This document shows, piece by piece, positions 1 to 11,175 of a stretch of 64,000 nucleotides of DNA. The position numbers and the translations under genes are program-made. The notes beneath the pieces are model-generated. The model worked only from the letters and a program-made list of their open reading frames with translations, did no database searches and had not been told where the DNA came from. The stretch covers positions 806,001 through 870,000 of the forward strand of contig MCGE01000001.1 of NCBI GenBank assembly GCA_002105175.1. The letters are read 5' to 3'. This DNA comes from Absidia repens (taxonomy: Eukaryota > Mucoromycota > Mucoromycetes > Mucorales > Cunninghamellaceae). Every line of letters starts with the position of its first letter. Positions within the stretch are counted from its first letter, which is position 1.

Positions 1-1
1 C

Positions 2-1192
2 ATCAATGCTGATGCTGATACGACATCCAATATCCGACTTGGTGGACCGCATGCATATGTATTAGCGAATGCCTCTGCGATAATATGGGACGAAGCTGTG
101 ATGTGTAACAAACATGCCTTTGAAGTTGTGGATCGATTGCTTCGGGACATCATGGGTGCTATCGACACTAGGTTAGAAGAAGTGCCCTTTGGCGGAAAAG
201 TGGTTATCTTTGGTGGTGATTTTCGCCAGATTCTCCCTGTGGTGCCCCGTGGTTTACCTGCTGATATTATTGCTGCATGTATCAAGTCAACATCCTTTTG
301 GTCTCACGTTACCCTTTTGCAACTCAAAACGAATATGCGCCTTCGACACTCTGCCACCACAGAAACAACATCACCATGGGTATCCGGCTTTGCCGAATTC
401 ATCGTCAAAATTGGGGATGGGCGACCACCTTGCCATGACCAAGTAGAACTACCCCACCAATGCGTGATGAATTCGAACGACATTCCCCTCTTTTTGAAAT
501 CTGTATACCCTTTCCTGGGCATGGATGGTCAACTCAACTCACACTTATATTGCAACAGGGCTATATTGGCTTCCAAAAATGACGACGTCGACGCTATTAA
601 CGATATGGCATACGCCCTCTTCCCTGGAAATGATCGAACATATACGTCTACTGACACAATCATTGATGCTGACGATCCTGAAAACGCCATGGCAACATAC
701 CCAGTCGAATTCCTTCGATCGCTTCGTCCCTCAGGTATGCCACCTCACATCATGCACCTCAAGATTGGTATGCCACTTATCATTTTGAGGAATATTGACC
801 CTGAAAATGGACTATGCAACGGCACAAAGGTATATGTCGTATCACTTCATCAGCGCTCGATCTCGGTGAAACGATATCACGACGATAATTCGGTACATAT
901 CATTCCAAGAATCCACTCCTGCACAAATGACGGTGATTATCCATTCAAACTTCGCCGAACCCAACTTCCAGTCAAACCTGCCTTCGCAATGACCATTCAC
1001 AAATCACAAGGCCAGACTTTAGACAACGTTGGTGTGTACCTCAAGGATCCTGTTTTCTCCCATGGACAACTCTATGTAGCCTTATCCCGTGTAACAAATC
1101 CTCTGAACTTGAAAGTTGCCATTTCGATCGAAAATGATGCTCCACCATATTTCCTCAAAAACATAGTGTACTCGCAAGTGATCACTTCATAG
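2..1192 (+). CDS. PIF1/Helitron-type DNA helicase, C-terminal part (5' cut by window edge)
   Basis: The reading frame is open from base 2 to the TAG, about 396 residues, so the N-terminal part with the Walker A motif lies outside the window. Visible superfamily-1 helicase motifs are the acidic Walker B segment (IIWDEAVM), motif III (GGDFRQILPVVPRG), motif V (MTIHKSQGQTLDNVGVYL) and motif VI (LYVALSRVT). These are the signatures of PIF1-like helicases, and the GGDFRQILPVVPRG form is typical of the helicase half of Helitron rolling-circle transposons. No intron is visible, unlike the host genes. The Rep half and the Helitron termini cannot be seen, so a stand-alone PIF1 paralogue is possible. 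Whether the copy is active is unknown. Confidence 0.85.
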   Translation: MNADADTTSNIRLGGPHAYVLANASAIIWDEAVMCNKHAFEVVDRLLRDIMGAIDTRLEEVPFGGKVVIFGGDFRQILPVVPRGLPADIIAACIKSTSFWSHVTLLQLKTNMRLRHSATTETTSPWVSGFAEFIVKIGDGRPPCHDQVELPHQCVMNSNDIPLFLKSVYPFLGMDGQLNSHLYCNRAILASKNDDVDAINDMAYALFPGNDRTYTSTDTIIDADDPENAMATYPVEFLRSLRPSGMPPHIMHLKIGMPLIILRNIDPENGLCNGTKVYVVSLHQRSISVKRYHDDNSVHIIPRIHSCTNDGDYPFKLRRTQLPVKPAFAMTIHKSQGQTLDNVGVYLKDPVFSHGQLYVALSRVTNPLNLKVAISIENDAPPYFLKNIVYSQVITS

Positions 1193-1886
1193 TAAGCTCG
1201 CTTTTTTTTTTTTTTTGGAAGTTTTCGCTCTTTTACAGAGCTGTTGTAGTATGTTAGTTTGTAGTTCGTAGATTGTAGCCTTTAGATTTAGTTTGTTGTT
1301 TTTGTTTGTCGTCAATAAATTCGGTGTTCCTACAACATATCATCACGCTATCCTCTTATTTTTGATCCACTACCTTATTTTTTTCACACATTCACATGCG
1401 GTCTTTTTTTTTTTTACGCATAAACCCCTCACACACACCGGTTCTGTTTTTCCACACACATATGCCAGGCCCATTCAGCGAGACAATGAAAGGCATAAAA
1501 GAGAATAATAATAAAAAGACAAGACATGTTTAATTCTGATATGGATGCAATATAAACTATGACAACTAACACTAAGTTGAGCTAATGACACTATTCTAAA
1601 ATGAATCTAACTTGATGACGGTCAAAGATCACGAATCCAAAATGGAAGGGTTTCCCCATGATGTTTGCATTGCATTTTTCAAAAGGCCCCTGATTCAATT
1701 TCTAACCACAAATCCAAGATCACTAAATCCACAGTTGAAGTTGATGTTAAAAAAAAAAAAAAAAAAAGAATGAAAGAGGAAGAAAAAAAAATGGCCAACA
1801 AAAAATTTAAATCCATGAGAGGCGGAGTGCGAATGATTCAGTCACCCTATTTTTCGACCTTCCATTTTTTTTTAAAAAAGTATCTA
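1193..1886. other. AT-rich spacer with a degenerate copy of the dispersed repeat
   Basis: No gene is supported here. From about 1500 to 1665 there is a weak copy of the dispersed repeat described at 18135-18815: an AATCCAAAATGGAAGGGTTTCC-like core (about 1634-1656) follows a GATGCAATATAAACTATGACAA stretch. Several poly-T and poly-A tracts are also present. No clear Helitron 3' hairpin with a CTRR end was identified. Confidence 0.4.
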
Positions 1887-2320
1887 TTGACGACGCGCTG
1901 AGCACGACGGTTGGGCCCCAAGGGGCTGCCCACCAAAGTGCGAAATGGCGGAGGCTCTAATCCCTTCCCTATTTTTTTTTTTTTTCAGCTCACATAAAAA
2001 ACCCATTGACGACGCGCTGAGCACGACGGTTGGGCCCCAAGGGGCCGCCCACCAAAGTGCGAAATGGCGGAGGCTCTAATCCTTTCCCTATTTTTTTTTT
2101 TTCAGCACACATAAAAAACCCATTGACGACGCGCTGAGCACGACGGTTGGGCCCCAAGGGGCCGCCCACCATAGTGCGAAATGGCGGAGGCTCTAATCCC
2201 TTCACTATTTTTTTTTTCTTTTCAGCACACAAAAAAGAACCCATTGACGACGCGCTGAGCACGACGGTTGGGCCCCAAGGGGCCGCCCACCATAGTGCGA
2301 AATGGCGGAGGCTTTAATCC
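1887..2320. repeat. Four tandem copies of a ~119-bp unit
   Basis: Units start at about 1887, 2006, 2123 and 2244 (periods 119, 117 and 121). Each begins TTGACGACGCGCTGAGCACG, then contains a GC-rich inverted repeat (GGCCCC-AA-GGGGCC in copies 2-4), a GAAATGGCGGAGGC block, and finally a T-tract ending in CAGC(A/T)CAC that resembles a 3' splice site. Copies differ by few substitutions outside the T-tract, so the array is young. An open frame through the array on the minus strand is a by-product of the repetition and is not called as a gene. Confidence 0.9.
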
Positions 2321-2886
2321 TAAAAACTGTAACACCCAGTAAATCGAAAGATTTCCAAAAGCTCCAGCGGAGCGCCAGAGCGTTTATTTGTAATTTAAAA
2401 ATGAAAAAGAAGTTGGGTCATTGCCGCAACATCACATATGCTATATACTACTACTGACTAAACTATATCTAACTAATAAGATATCGGGTTTGGATTTCTA
2501 ATAAAGAAAATAAATAAGAATATTAGTGAATCATATTTCAATTTCACAAATATATCCACAAATCCGTCATATTCAAAGGATGATTTTCAGTTTTTTTTAT
2601 TTGAACAAGATATCAGCACCAGCTATTGACCCGAATATTATCTGTCGATCAACAACTCTTAGTCGGCTCTTCCTATATTACTTGTTTCTATGTTTTCATC
2701 ATTTCCATCCCTCAGTCTTAGAAAGACGCATCCTTATTTTTCTTCCCAATTACCTTTTTCGAGTCCCACAAAAAAAAAGAACAACAAGAAAAGAAAAAAG
2801 AAAGAAATGAGAAATTCGCCATGGCTTAAATAATGGGGACGAAAGAAAATTTTTTATTTATTTATTTATTTTTGTTTGTGACCACC
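2321..2886. other. AT-rich spacer with minus-strand poly(A) signals
   Basis: No gene is supported. The stretch at about 2850-2875 reads on the minus strand as overlapping AATAAA motifs just downstream of the stop codon of the minus-strand exon at 2887-3003, so this is probably its 3' UTR and end. The rest is low-complexity AT-rich DNA. Confidence 0.4.
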
Positions 2887-3003
2887 TTAGAAGGGGAGCA
2901 AATCAAATGAATCCAAAATATCCTTATCGATGATGTCTCGACGTGGTGCCTGGATTGAGAGGAGTCCCCGCTTGCTGTCGAGTGGAGAATCAATAAGCGC
3001 CGT
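2887..3003 (-). CDS. Possible last exon of an unidentified minus-strand gene
   Basis: On the minus strand a TTTAG acceptor is followed by exactly 39 codons ending in TAA. The peptide (begins TALIDSPLDSKRG, ends DILDSFDLLPF) has ordinary codon use and is followed by a cluster of AATAAA signals, as expected for a 3' exon. I do not recognise the protein. Upstream exons could not be assembled with confidence. Imperfect echoes of the same sequence lie at about 3005-3035 and 3125-3155, suggesting duplicated or decayed exon copies. It may be a gene remnant rather than a live gene. Confidence 0.3.
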   Translation of the reverse strand, partial: TALIDSPLDSKRGLLSIQAPRRDIIDKDILDSFDLLPF

Positions 3004-3702
3004 CTAAATATTCCAAAGGAGTCTCTACTGTTGATGTTTTAGGATCGATGAAGAGGAACCACTAAAATGGTAATCCTCAATAACATAGATGTGTCCAGCA
3101 ATCGTTTTTTATTTTGCTTCCTAGACGCGGAGATTGAAACGAGTCCACTACAATCGCTTCAATGCATTTTCGCTTTTCTCTTTTTTTTCTTTCTCTTTTT
3201 CCTAATCAAAATAAGCATGCATATTCTCCAACTGATTACTTTACTGTGTTATAAAGGTAATATCAATCTCGGAAAAGAGCATGCGCTAAATGTACATGAA
3301 TTGAGCCAACTTTTTTTTTTTTATATACATAACGATTTATTAATCAAATAGGCGTTTGTTCGATTAGCTATCACGAATGCCATCACCTTTGAACTTGACA
3401 TACTCTTATTGCAATAAAAATGACAATAAGAACAGTTGGCGCGTATTATGGTAAGTTTGTCTATTAGTTTCTCAACCCCTTTCTCCCTTTTATTGGCCTC
3501 CTTCAGTACAGTCTTGCTGCACACTTAGCACATCATTATATGTATATATATTTATATCGCACCCCTTTTTTTTGTTTTTTGCACGCATTCTCCTTAAATA
3601 CAAAATACTTCTCCCTTTTCTTTACCACCCGTTATTATTTTTATATTTATAAAACACCTTTATTTACATTTTATTTCTCTTTATTTCTTTAATTTGTAGA
3701 AT
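3004..3702. other. Spacer and upstream region of the chitin synthase gene
   Basis: Mostly AT-rich. It contains weak echoes of the 2887-3003 exon at about 3005-3155. A TTTAATTTGTAG acceptor-like sequence lies immediately before the chitin synthase ATG, so a 5' UTR intron is possible. No further gene is supported. Confidence 0.3.
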
Positions 3703-6700
3703 ATGCCTGGGATAGAAGATTTGGCAGATCTCACTCAACTGGCGGACGATCGGATAGACTCAATATGCAAACACCTCCATATTCGATTCGACAATGATCA
3801 AGTATATACGCGGATTGGAAATAATCGAATGGTCATCCTCAACCCATGCAAATCAACACCATTATCGATTAACGACGATACATTACAATACTATGTCAAT
3901 CATGGCTACAAGGATCTCACAGCATGTACTACTGGCCACATCACTGAAGAATCACATCTTTACGAGTTGGCAACTCGAATCTACTTCATTATGCGACGAA
4001 GAATGGAAGACCAATTGGTGGTACTAAGGTAACTCCCTTTCCTCCTTGTCCCTTTCCCTCCCCCCCACTACAAAAGACTCCTCTTGTGTGCACTAATAAA
4101 TTACCCATATACTCACATTTCGACATTGATTTTTTATTAGTGGCATATCTGGGTCAGGAAAATCAACAAGTCACCTACAGTTAATCAAAACGATGCTCAA
4201 CCTATCCACACACACCAGACGTGAAGACAAATTACAACGGCAAATATCGAGCGCATTGACAATCCTGGAATCTTTTGGATCTATTCATGCAACAACTTCA
4301 TCAAATGTACAACACAGCAACAATCGGTTCAATTTATGTCATACTCTCCAATTCAGCGAACGTGGCCATATCGTGGGATCTTATTTTGCTGTATCTTTAT
4401 TTGACAAACATCATGTTACTCGATCGACCTCAACTTCCAATTACCATATTTTTTATCAACTCTTGGCTGGTACATCAAACGATGAAAAGACTGCACTACA
4501 CATCAATTACTCCATGGGTCATTTTGTTTATTTGAAAAATACAACTCGATACAAGAGCCCAACTGAAGTAGGTGATGGAAGCAACAACGACCACAATCAA
4601 TTCATCAAGATCAAGGAAGCCCTCAAAACTCTTGGTTTCAAAACAAAACTGGTGGCTCAGATCTGTCAATTACTCGGTGCTATCCTCCATTTAGGAAATG
4701 TACAGTTTGTAGATGGTCGCGGTCCTCTGTCTGCATTGTCCTCGCAAAGTACTTCGTCATCTGGTCAAGAGTCCTGTCGGGTGAAAAATAAAGATACTGT
4801 GGCTTTGGTTGCTGCTGCTCTTGGTGTGGGGACCACGAAATTAGAAAATACACTGACTCACAAATTGAAACTGATTGGGAAAGAATTCTGCTCTGCTTTT
4901 TTGACTGTGGACGCTGCTGTACAACAAAGGGACAGTCTCGCTCAAAGCCTGTATAGTTTACTATTTCACTGGATTGTGCATTGTATCAACAACAAAATAT
5001 CATCAACTACTGGAACAAATCGCATCACTATTGTAGATTTTATGGCGCAAATGGGCAGCACCGTCAACATCAGTAACAGCAACGCCGGAAACAACACTGG
5101 AAATCAACGACCTGGGAATTTCCACGATTTATGTGCTCATTTTGCAACTGAACAAATTCATCAATGGATCCTGCATCAAACCTTTGACACAAACAGTCCT
5201 TCCAATGCCCCAAAATGGCAAGATGGCCTATCAGACACACCCTCTCCATCACCTGACTTTTTCCAATCCTCAATGCCATTATGGTCTGGAAGCAGCAAAT
5301 TCGTCATGGTGCCGTCATTGAATCGGGAATGTCAGCGGTTTCAGGCCTATGCTTTGGATGCAACGGATAGCAATTGGCTGATGACACTTTTCCAAAAAAA
5401 GAATGCACAAAACGATGGATCCTTTGCAGCACTTCGACAACCAACGACTCCTACGTCCAGCTTCGCCATCCGTCATTTTTGTACAACTGTGGAATACTCC
5501 GTGGATGGGTTTTTGGAAGCCAATGTAGACGCATTTTCGCCAGACTTTATTCACCTCTTCCGCTACAGTTGTACGAATATCTTTGTCCGGGATCTCTTCC
5601 TCAGCAACGATCAGCAACAGCAGCAACAGCAGCAACAGCAGCAACAGCAGCAACAGCAGCAACAGCAGCAACAGTCTCAACAAACATCGCCGTTATCCGA
5701 AAAGAAACAAATCTCCGCCAGTGACGATGCAGATAGTCAAAATTGTACGTATGACCAACAACACCAAAATGGACCAGAACGAAGCGATCAACCTAAAATC
5801 TTGCTGACCGAATGCCATCCCCGTGACGAACTGACAATCATAAAGGCACAGCTGCCTACACAGCCTCCTAATGGTTGGCTTGGAACAGCTTCCACCGCAA
5901 CAGATCACGACGAAGGTGATGGTGATGGCAAGTCTTTGGGATATATCAGCACTGTAGCACAGCAAATGATACACAGTATGGATCATCTTTTACAAGTCTT
6001 CAACATGATACCGGGACGATTTGAAATCATACATCTGCAACCAAATCCTGCACAGCATGCTAGCCTATTTGACGAAGCCTGGGTGATGGATCAACTGGAC
6101 GCCTACAAAGTGGCTGACCACACGCATCGGCAAAGATGGAGCGAAACAATCTATGATTATACACACGACGACTTTGTTGAACGTTACGAATATTTGATGG
6201 CAACACTTCCTTTGGACCGTGAACTCACTACTTATGATCAGCTCGCTTGTGTGATTGATATAATGCAGTGGACCACCTCTCACTGCCAACTTGGACATGA
6301 AAAGATCTGGCTGCGGTTTGATGTGTGGCGCGATCTTGAAAACCATCTACGGCTACTGGAAAAGGAAGCTCGGCAACGGGAAAAGGAACGACAGATACAG
6401 CTGGAGGCGGAACGCAAAGCAGAAGAAGAAGCAGCACAGCGACGGCAAGCCGAAATGGAGGCAGAGGCACAAGCGCAAGCAGAACTGGAATTGACTATGG
6501 CGCAAGCGGAACAAGCTCCTGATACTGCGACAATGGCAAGACGTGGCTCTCATGGAACAGACAGGTGGTCCCATTCAAATCCTTTTGGTGATGATTGTCA
6601 TTCTGTTTGGTCTAGTGATGATCACACTGCTCACGACAAGAGTGAATGGGGTGAAGAAGACGATGCAAAAGGCCTAGTAGATGCGTAAGTTGATGGTTGA

Positions 6701-9700
6701 ATTGATCGTTACCGGTGGGGGGGAGCTGACATGAAACGAGCTTCTAACTCATTTTTTTATTTTATTTTGTATTCTTAAACAGATTTGGGCCTAATCTCGA
6801 TATGAGTCAAATGGTGGAAGACTATCAAGTACACAATGAAGAAATGATTGAAGAAGTGCCGATATCAAGTACTCGACAATGGTGGTCTCGTTTTGTATGG
6901 CTTGCTACATGGTGTATTCCGTCATTCACCCTACGTATTTTTGGGAAGATGCAGCGTCAAGATGTGCAAATGGCCTGGCGGGAAAAAGTGACTCTTTGCC
7001 TTCTTATTTTCCTATTCTCTGGAAGCATTATTTTTGTGATTGTTGGTCTGAATCAAATCATTTGCCCTGGAACCAAGTATTTATTTTCATCAAACGACGT
7101 GTCGGTGCATCAAACGATCAAGGATTATTGGATTAGTGCGCATGGTCAGGTGTACGATCTGTCAAAATTCGTTGCCAATGATCATGGTACTGCGTCATAC
7201 ATGGCAAGCAAGTCTACGATGGAACCTTTGGCTGGACGTGATTTATCTTACACCTTTCCTATGCCTCTCACGACCGCTTGCGCCGGCTTGGTCACAGATG
7301 ATTATATCAACATTGTCCCCAATGAAACGGTAGTTCTCGGTCCATTTGTGCATCTTTCTGGCTCCCAACAACCCGACAAAGATCTCAAGACACTACAAGA
7401 CCCTTCGTGGCTGCAACATAGATTCCATCCTCTACTTGAAAAATACCGAAAGGGCGATCTAGTGGTGCCAATGAAACAATTACAAGCCGACTTCCAAAGC
7501 TACGGCCGGTTGGCTGTGTCTATCCACGAAAAGGTTTATGATCTGACTGACTATACGAACTCGGCACGTCGATATCCTCAAGGATCTATACCCAATTATC
7601 ACTTTTTACATCCATCAATCGAACGTCTTTTTGTCACTTTTGCGGGAGGCGATGCAACCCAGGCATGGGAACAAATGACAATGGATCCTCTTATACGGCA
7701 AAAAAATCTGGCGTGTTTGGACAACTCGTTTTATGTTGGTAAATTGGACTATCGAGAGACGGCTCGGTGCACTTTTGTCAATTATCTTCTACTCAGCTTT
7801 GCGGTAGTCATGTCTGTTGTAATCTTGGTCAAGTTTTTGGCAGCTCTACAATTTGGTGGTGCCCCGAACCCTGAAGAACAAGACAAGTTTGTGATCTGCC
7901 AGGTGCCTTGCTATACTGAAGACGAAGACTCCTTACGAAAAACAATTGAATCAATCACTGTGATGCAATATGATGATCGGCGGAAATTACTTCTATTAAT
8001 TGCTGACGGAATGATTATTGGCAGCGGAAATGACAAACCTACACCTCGCATTTTACTGGATATTTTGGGACATAATTACAATTTGGACAGTGATGACGAC
8101 GACGACGATGACGACGGTGATGCAACAGAACCCTTTATGTTCAAATCTATTGGCGAAGGGGCACAACAACTCAATTATGGGAAGGTATACTCAGGACTCT
8201 ATCAACACGAAGGACATGTAGTGCCGTATGTAGTGGTGGTCAAAGTTGGCAAAGGATCGGAACGAACGAAGCCCGGTAATCGTGGCAAACGGGATTCACA
8301 AATTATCTGCATGAACTTTTTGAACAAGGTCCACTTTGACGCCCCTATGAATCCTTTGGAATTAGAAATGTATCGCCATATACGTCAAGTTATTGGTATA
8401 GATCCTGCTCTATATGAATACATTCTCATGGTGGACTCCGATACTGAGGTTTACCCTGATGCTCTGACCCGCATGGTGGCATGTATGCTTCACGACAGCC
8501 GTATCATTGGACTTTGTGGCGAAACGGAACTATGCAATGAAGATCGATCTTGGGCAACCCGAATTCAAGTCTATGAATACTATATCTCTCACCATTTGGT
8601 CAAAGCATTCGAATCTCTCTTTGGCTCGGTCACTTGCTTACCTGGTTGTTTTTGTATGTACCGGATTCGCACGCCTCATAAACGATTACCCCTGATTGTG
8701 TCTCCTCACGTCATTCATGGATACTCTGATAACCAAGTGGACACTTTGCACAAAAAGAATCTGCTGCACCTCGGCGAAGATCGGTACTTGACGACCTTAG
8801 TGATGAAAAACTTCCCCCAATACAAAATGATGTTCACTCCTCATGCCAAATGTCGGACAGTGGCACCTGATCAATGGCGGGTACTTTTATCACAACGTCG
8901 ACGGTGGATCAATTCAACCATTCACAACCTTCTAGAGCTGGTGATGTTAGAGGAATTATGCGGATTTTGCTGCCTTTCCATGCGCTTTGTGGTGATGACG
9001 GATCTCATCGGGACGATTACTTTGCCATCCTCGGTTGTCTATCTCATTTACTTGATCTATGAATCTGTTTCTGGCTCGGGACCTCTTCCGGTGATTGCTT
9101 TGGGGATGCTTGCTGGCGCATATGGGTTGCAAGCTCTGATTTTTATCATCAAACGACAATGGCAACATATTGGCTGGATGGTGATCTATGTGCTTGCCAT
9201 TCCTATTTTTAGCTTTTTTATCCCAATCTATGCGTTTTGGCACTTTGATGACTTTTCCTGGGGAAACACACGTGTAGTGGTGGGTGACAACAAGAAAAAA
9301 CAAATCATTGTGACGACAGATGGTGAAAAGTTTGACGAAAAGATGATTCCGCTCAAAAAATGGGCGCAGCATGAACAGGCCCTCTATGAAGAAAAAATCT
9401 CTGCCAAGGCCCGCTCCATCCATTCCTCCGCGACTAGGCACTCAAGGGCAGGGAAACGAGGTAGTACCGATTCAGCACAACGTGATTTCCCTGAAAAGTG
9501 CCAGAACAATTGGCTCTTCCAACCTTTGATTATGGACTTCTCTTTACAAAGCGACAATCCCTTCTCTTTTGGTGACTATTCAGCAACAGCACAGAACGCA
9601 TCTTCTACTGATCCATCGGCATGTGTAACAGGTGGGAATGGTGACTTTATGATGGGTGATACAGCAGATTACCCAGATGATGGTGGCGATGGTAGTGGTG

Positions 9701-10001
9701 GTGCTCCGGAACTGATGGTGGTGTTGCCCGAAGATGATGCTATTGAACGTGAAATTGGAAAAATTTTACTCACCGCCAATTTGATGGATTTGACGAAAAA
9801 GCAAGGTAAGTGAGAAAAAAGGCCTACCGGGTTGACTTCCTTCAAGAAAACAACAGTCAGTGCTAATTTTTTTTTTTTTTTTTTCAATTCAAAAACTCAG
9901 TGCGCGATCAACTATCTCAATTATTTGGTGTGGACTTGACGATCAAGAAAGGATTCATCAATGCAACTATTGAAAGGCTGTTGGAATCGGAATTTGCGTA
10001 A
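3703..10001 (+). CDS. Class V chitin synthase with N-terminal myosin-like domain
   Basis: Polymerises UDP-GlcNAc into chitin at the plasma membrane. Exons 3703-4028, 4141-6684, 6783-9805 and 9901-10001 close to 1997 residues, slightly above the usual ~1850. Order: myosin-motor-like domain with an intact P-loop (GISGSGKST, about residue 110, spliced across intron 1) but no recognisable switch I or II; a CAG-coded polyglutamine run near residues 598-620; a coiled, Glu/Arg-rich segment; a first membrane segment near 1030; two cytochrome-b5-like regions (VYDLSKF, VYDLTDY); the synthase domain with QVPCYTEDED, MVDSDTEV, CLPGCFCMYR, LGEDRYLT and QRRRW (about 1660); C-terminal membrane helices; an acidic tail; and a DEK-C domain in the last exon. 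The architecture matches Aspergillus CsmA. The degenerate motor may act as a cargo or actin tether rather than an ATPase (inference). Poly(A) signal at 10115. Confidence 0.97.
5608..5672 (+). repeat. CAG/CAA triplet repeat in chitin synthase
   Basis: A run of CAACAGCAG units codes about 22 glutamines between the myosin-like domain and the acidic linker of the chitin synthase. Confidence 0.9.
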
Positions 10002-10114
10002 ATCCCTTAATTAGTTATGCTTGAGTATTATGTCAGTTTGATGTTATTAGTATTAGCATTAGTATTAGTACCAGTTGTTGTTTGTTGTATACATTACTTT
10101 ACTCTGTCTGTTAG

Positions 10115-10120
10115 AATAAA
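10115..10120 (+). terminator. Poly(A) signal of the chitin synthase gene
   Basis: AATAAA about 115 bases after the stop codon. Confidence 0.6.
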
Positions 10121-10696
10121 TTACATTTTGAATATTATTCTTTTTGTCATTTAGTATTTATGTGAAGTAGATGAAATTTGGCATACCGGAGGAACACATG
10201 CGAAGATAATATTTTAAAAGAAACAAATGGTGTGTATGTGTGTATGCGTAATGGTCAATGGATTGATCAGCAAATGGGTCAATGTGATGATGAATCCTTG
10301 AAAAAAAATGATGTAAAGCGTTTTATCGGCGGGTCAGGTGTATCTCAACTCCAACGGTGCAGCTAAATAAATAAAACTAAGGTGTGAAACTTGTGATAAG
10401 CACTATTAGTCATAAAATACATCTGTAGAGAAATTTGCGGGTTAGATTCTGGGTGTAAAATGGCTGGGGATAAGGTTGAATGTCATTGAATTCGGTGGAT
10501 CAAAAAGAAAAGTTAATGGTGATAGAAAATTATTTCAATACGGAGACAATGCGAAGGCAATACAGATACAAATACAAACACAATTTTATTCAATACGTTT
10601 ATGACAAACCAAATATACACCGCTGTTCACTATAAAAGGCTATCTAACCACTATAACTGATCTATTCCCATTCATAGTTCAGCATATAGGACGCAT
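10121..10696. other. Spacer between convergent transcripts
   Basis: Holds the chitin synthase 3' flank and, at 10585-10590, an AATAAA read on the minus strand for the gene tail at 10697. A short plus-strand open frame at 10178-10366 has no protein-like features and is not called. Confidence 0.35.
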
Positions 10697-10850
10697 TCAG
10701 CTCATCAATCGCGCCATCACTGCATCGCCATAATCTGCTTGGTTGTATTGCATGGTGGCGTTGTTGCTGTAATGACGATTGAACCATAACAATAGATCTA
10801 ACGTACGATGATAAAAGGGATCACTTGTACAAGAAATAGGGAAGGGGGCA
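10697..10850 (-). pseudogene. 3' tail of a minus-strand gene, cut off by dispersed repeat
   Basis: A minus-strand frame with ordinary codon use (contains DPFYHRTLDLLLWFN and QADYGDAVMARLMS) ends in TGA at 10697 and is followed by an AATAAA about 110 bases further on. Its upstream side runs directly into the dispersed repeat copy that begins near 10850; the only in-frame Met upstream lies inside the repeat. This looks like the end of a gene whose body was lost or displaced by the repeat. I do not recognise the family. Confidence 0.35.
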
Positions 10851-11088
10851 TTTTTCATTAAAGCAGTAAAAAGAGACATATTTTATTCAAAAATAAGCTA
10901 ATGACGGCTCCAAAAAGCCAAATAACGGTGATTCTAAATTCTGAATCCAAAATGGAAGGATTTCCCCATGCATGTTGTAATCTCTGAGCTGAAACACTTC
11001 TAAACTAGTCCTGACACTATTCTAAGTCCAATATAATTCCATAGGTGCTACAATTGTGAAGAAAAAATGAAGGGAAGAAAAAAAGAAT

Positions 11089-11131
<43 letters not shown>

Positions 11132-11175
11132 AGGGAAGTAAATAAAAAAATTCACGTGGTCGGGATTTGATTTTT
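10851..11175 (+). repeat. Dispersed repeat, copy A
   Basis: Shares with the other copies the series GACATATTTTATTCA..., AATCCAAAATGGAAGG, TTTCCCCATGCATGTTGTAAT, CTGAGCTGAAAC, CTAAACTAGTCCTGAC and the end motif TCACGTGGTCGGGATTTGA. It includes a (GA)n microsatellite at about 11093-11128. Non-coding. Confidence 0.85.

Noticed and set aside
1990..2262. Minus-strand open frame with repeated peptide
   Set aside because: It is created by the tandem DNA repeat; frame and composition follow the repeat, with poly-Lys from the T-tracts.
5315..5683. Antisense poly-Leu open frame opposite the polyglutamine run
   Set aside because: Shadow of the CAG repeat in the chitin synthase exon.
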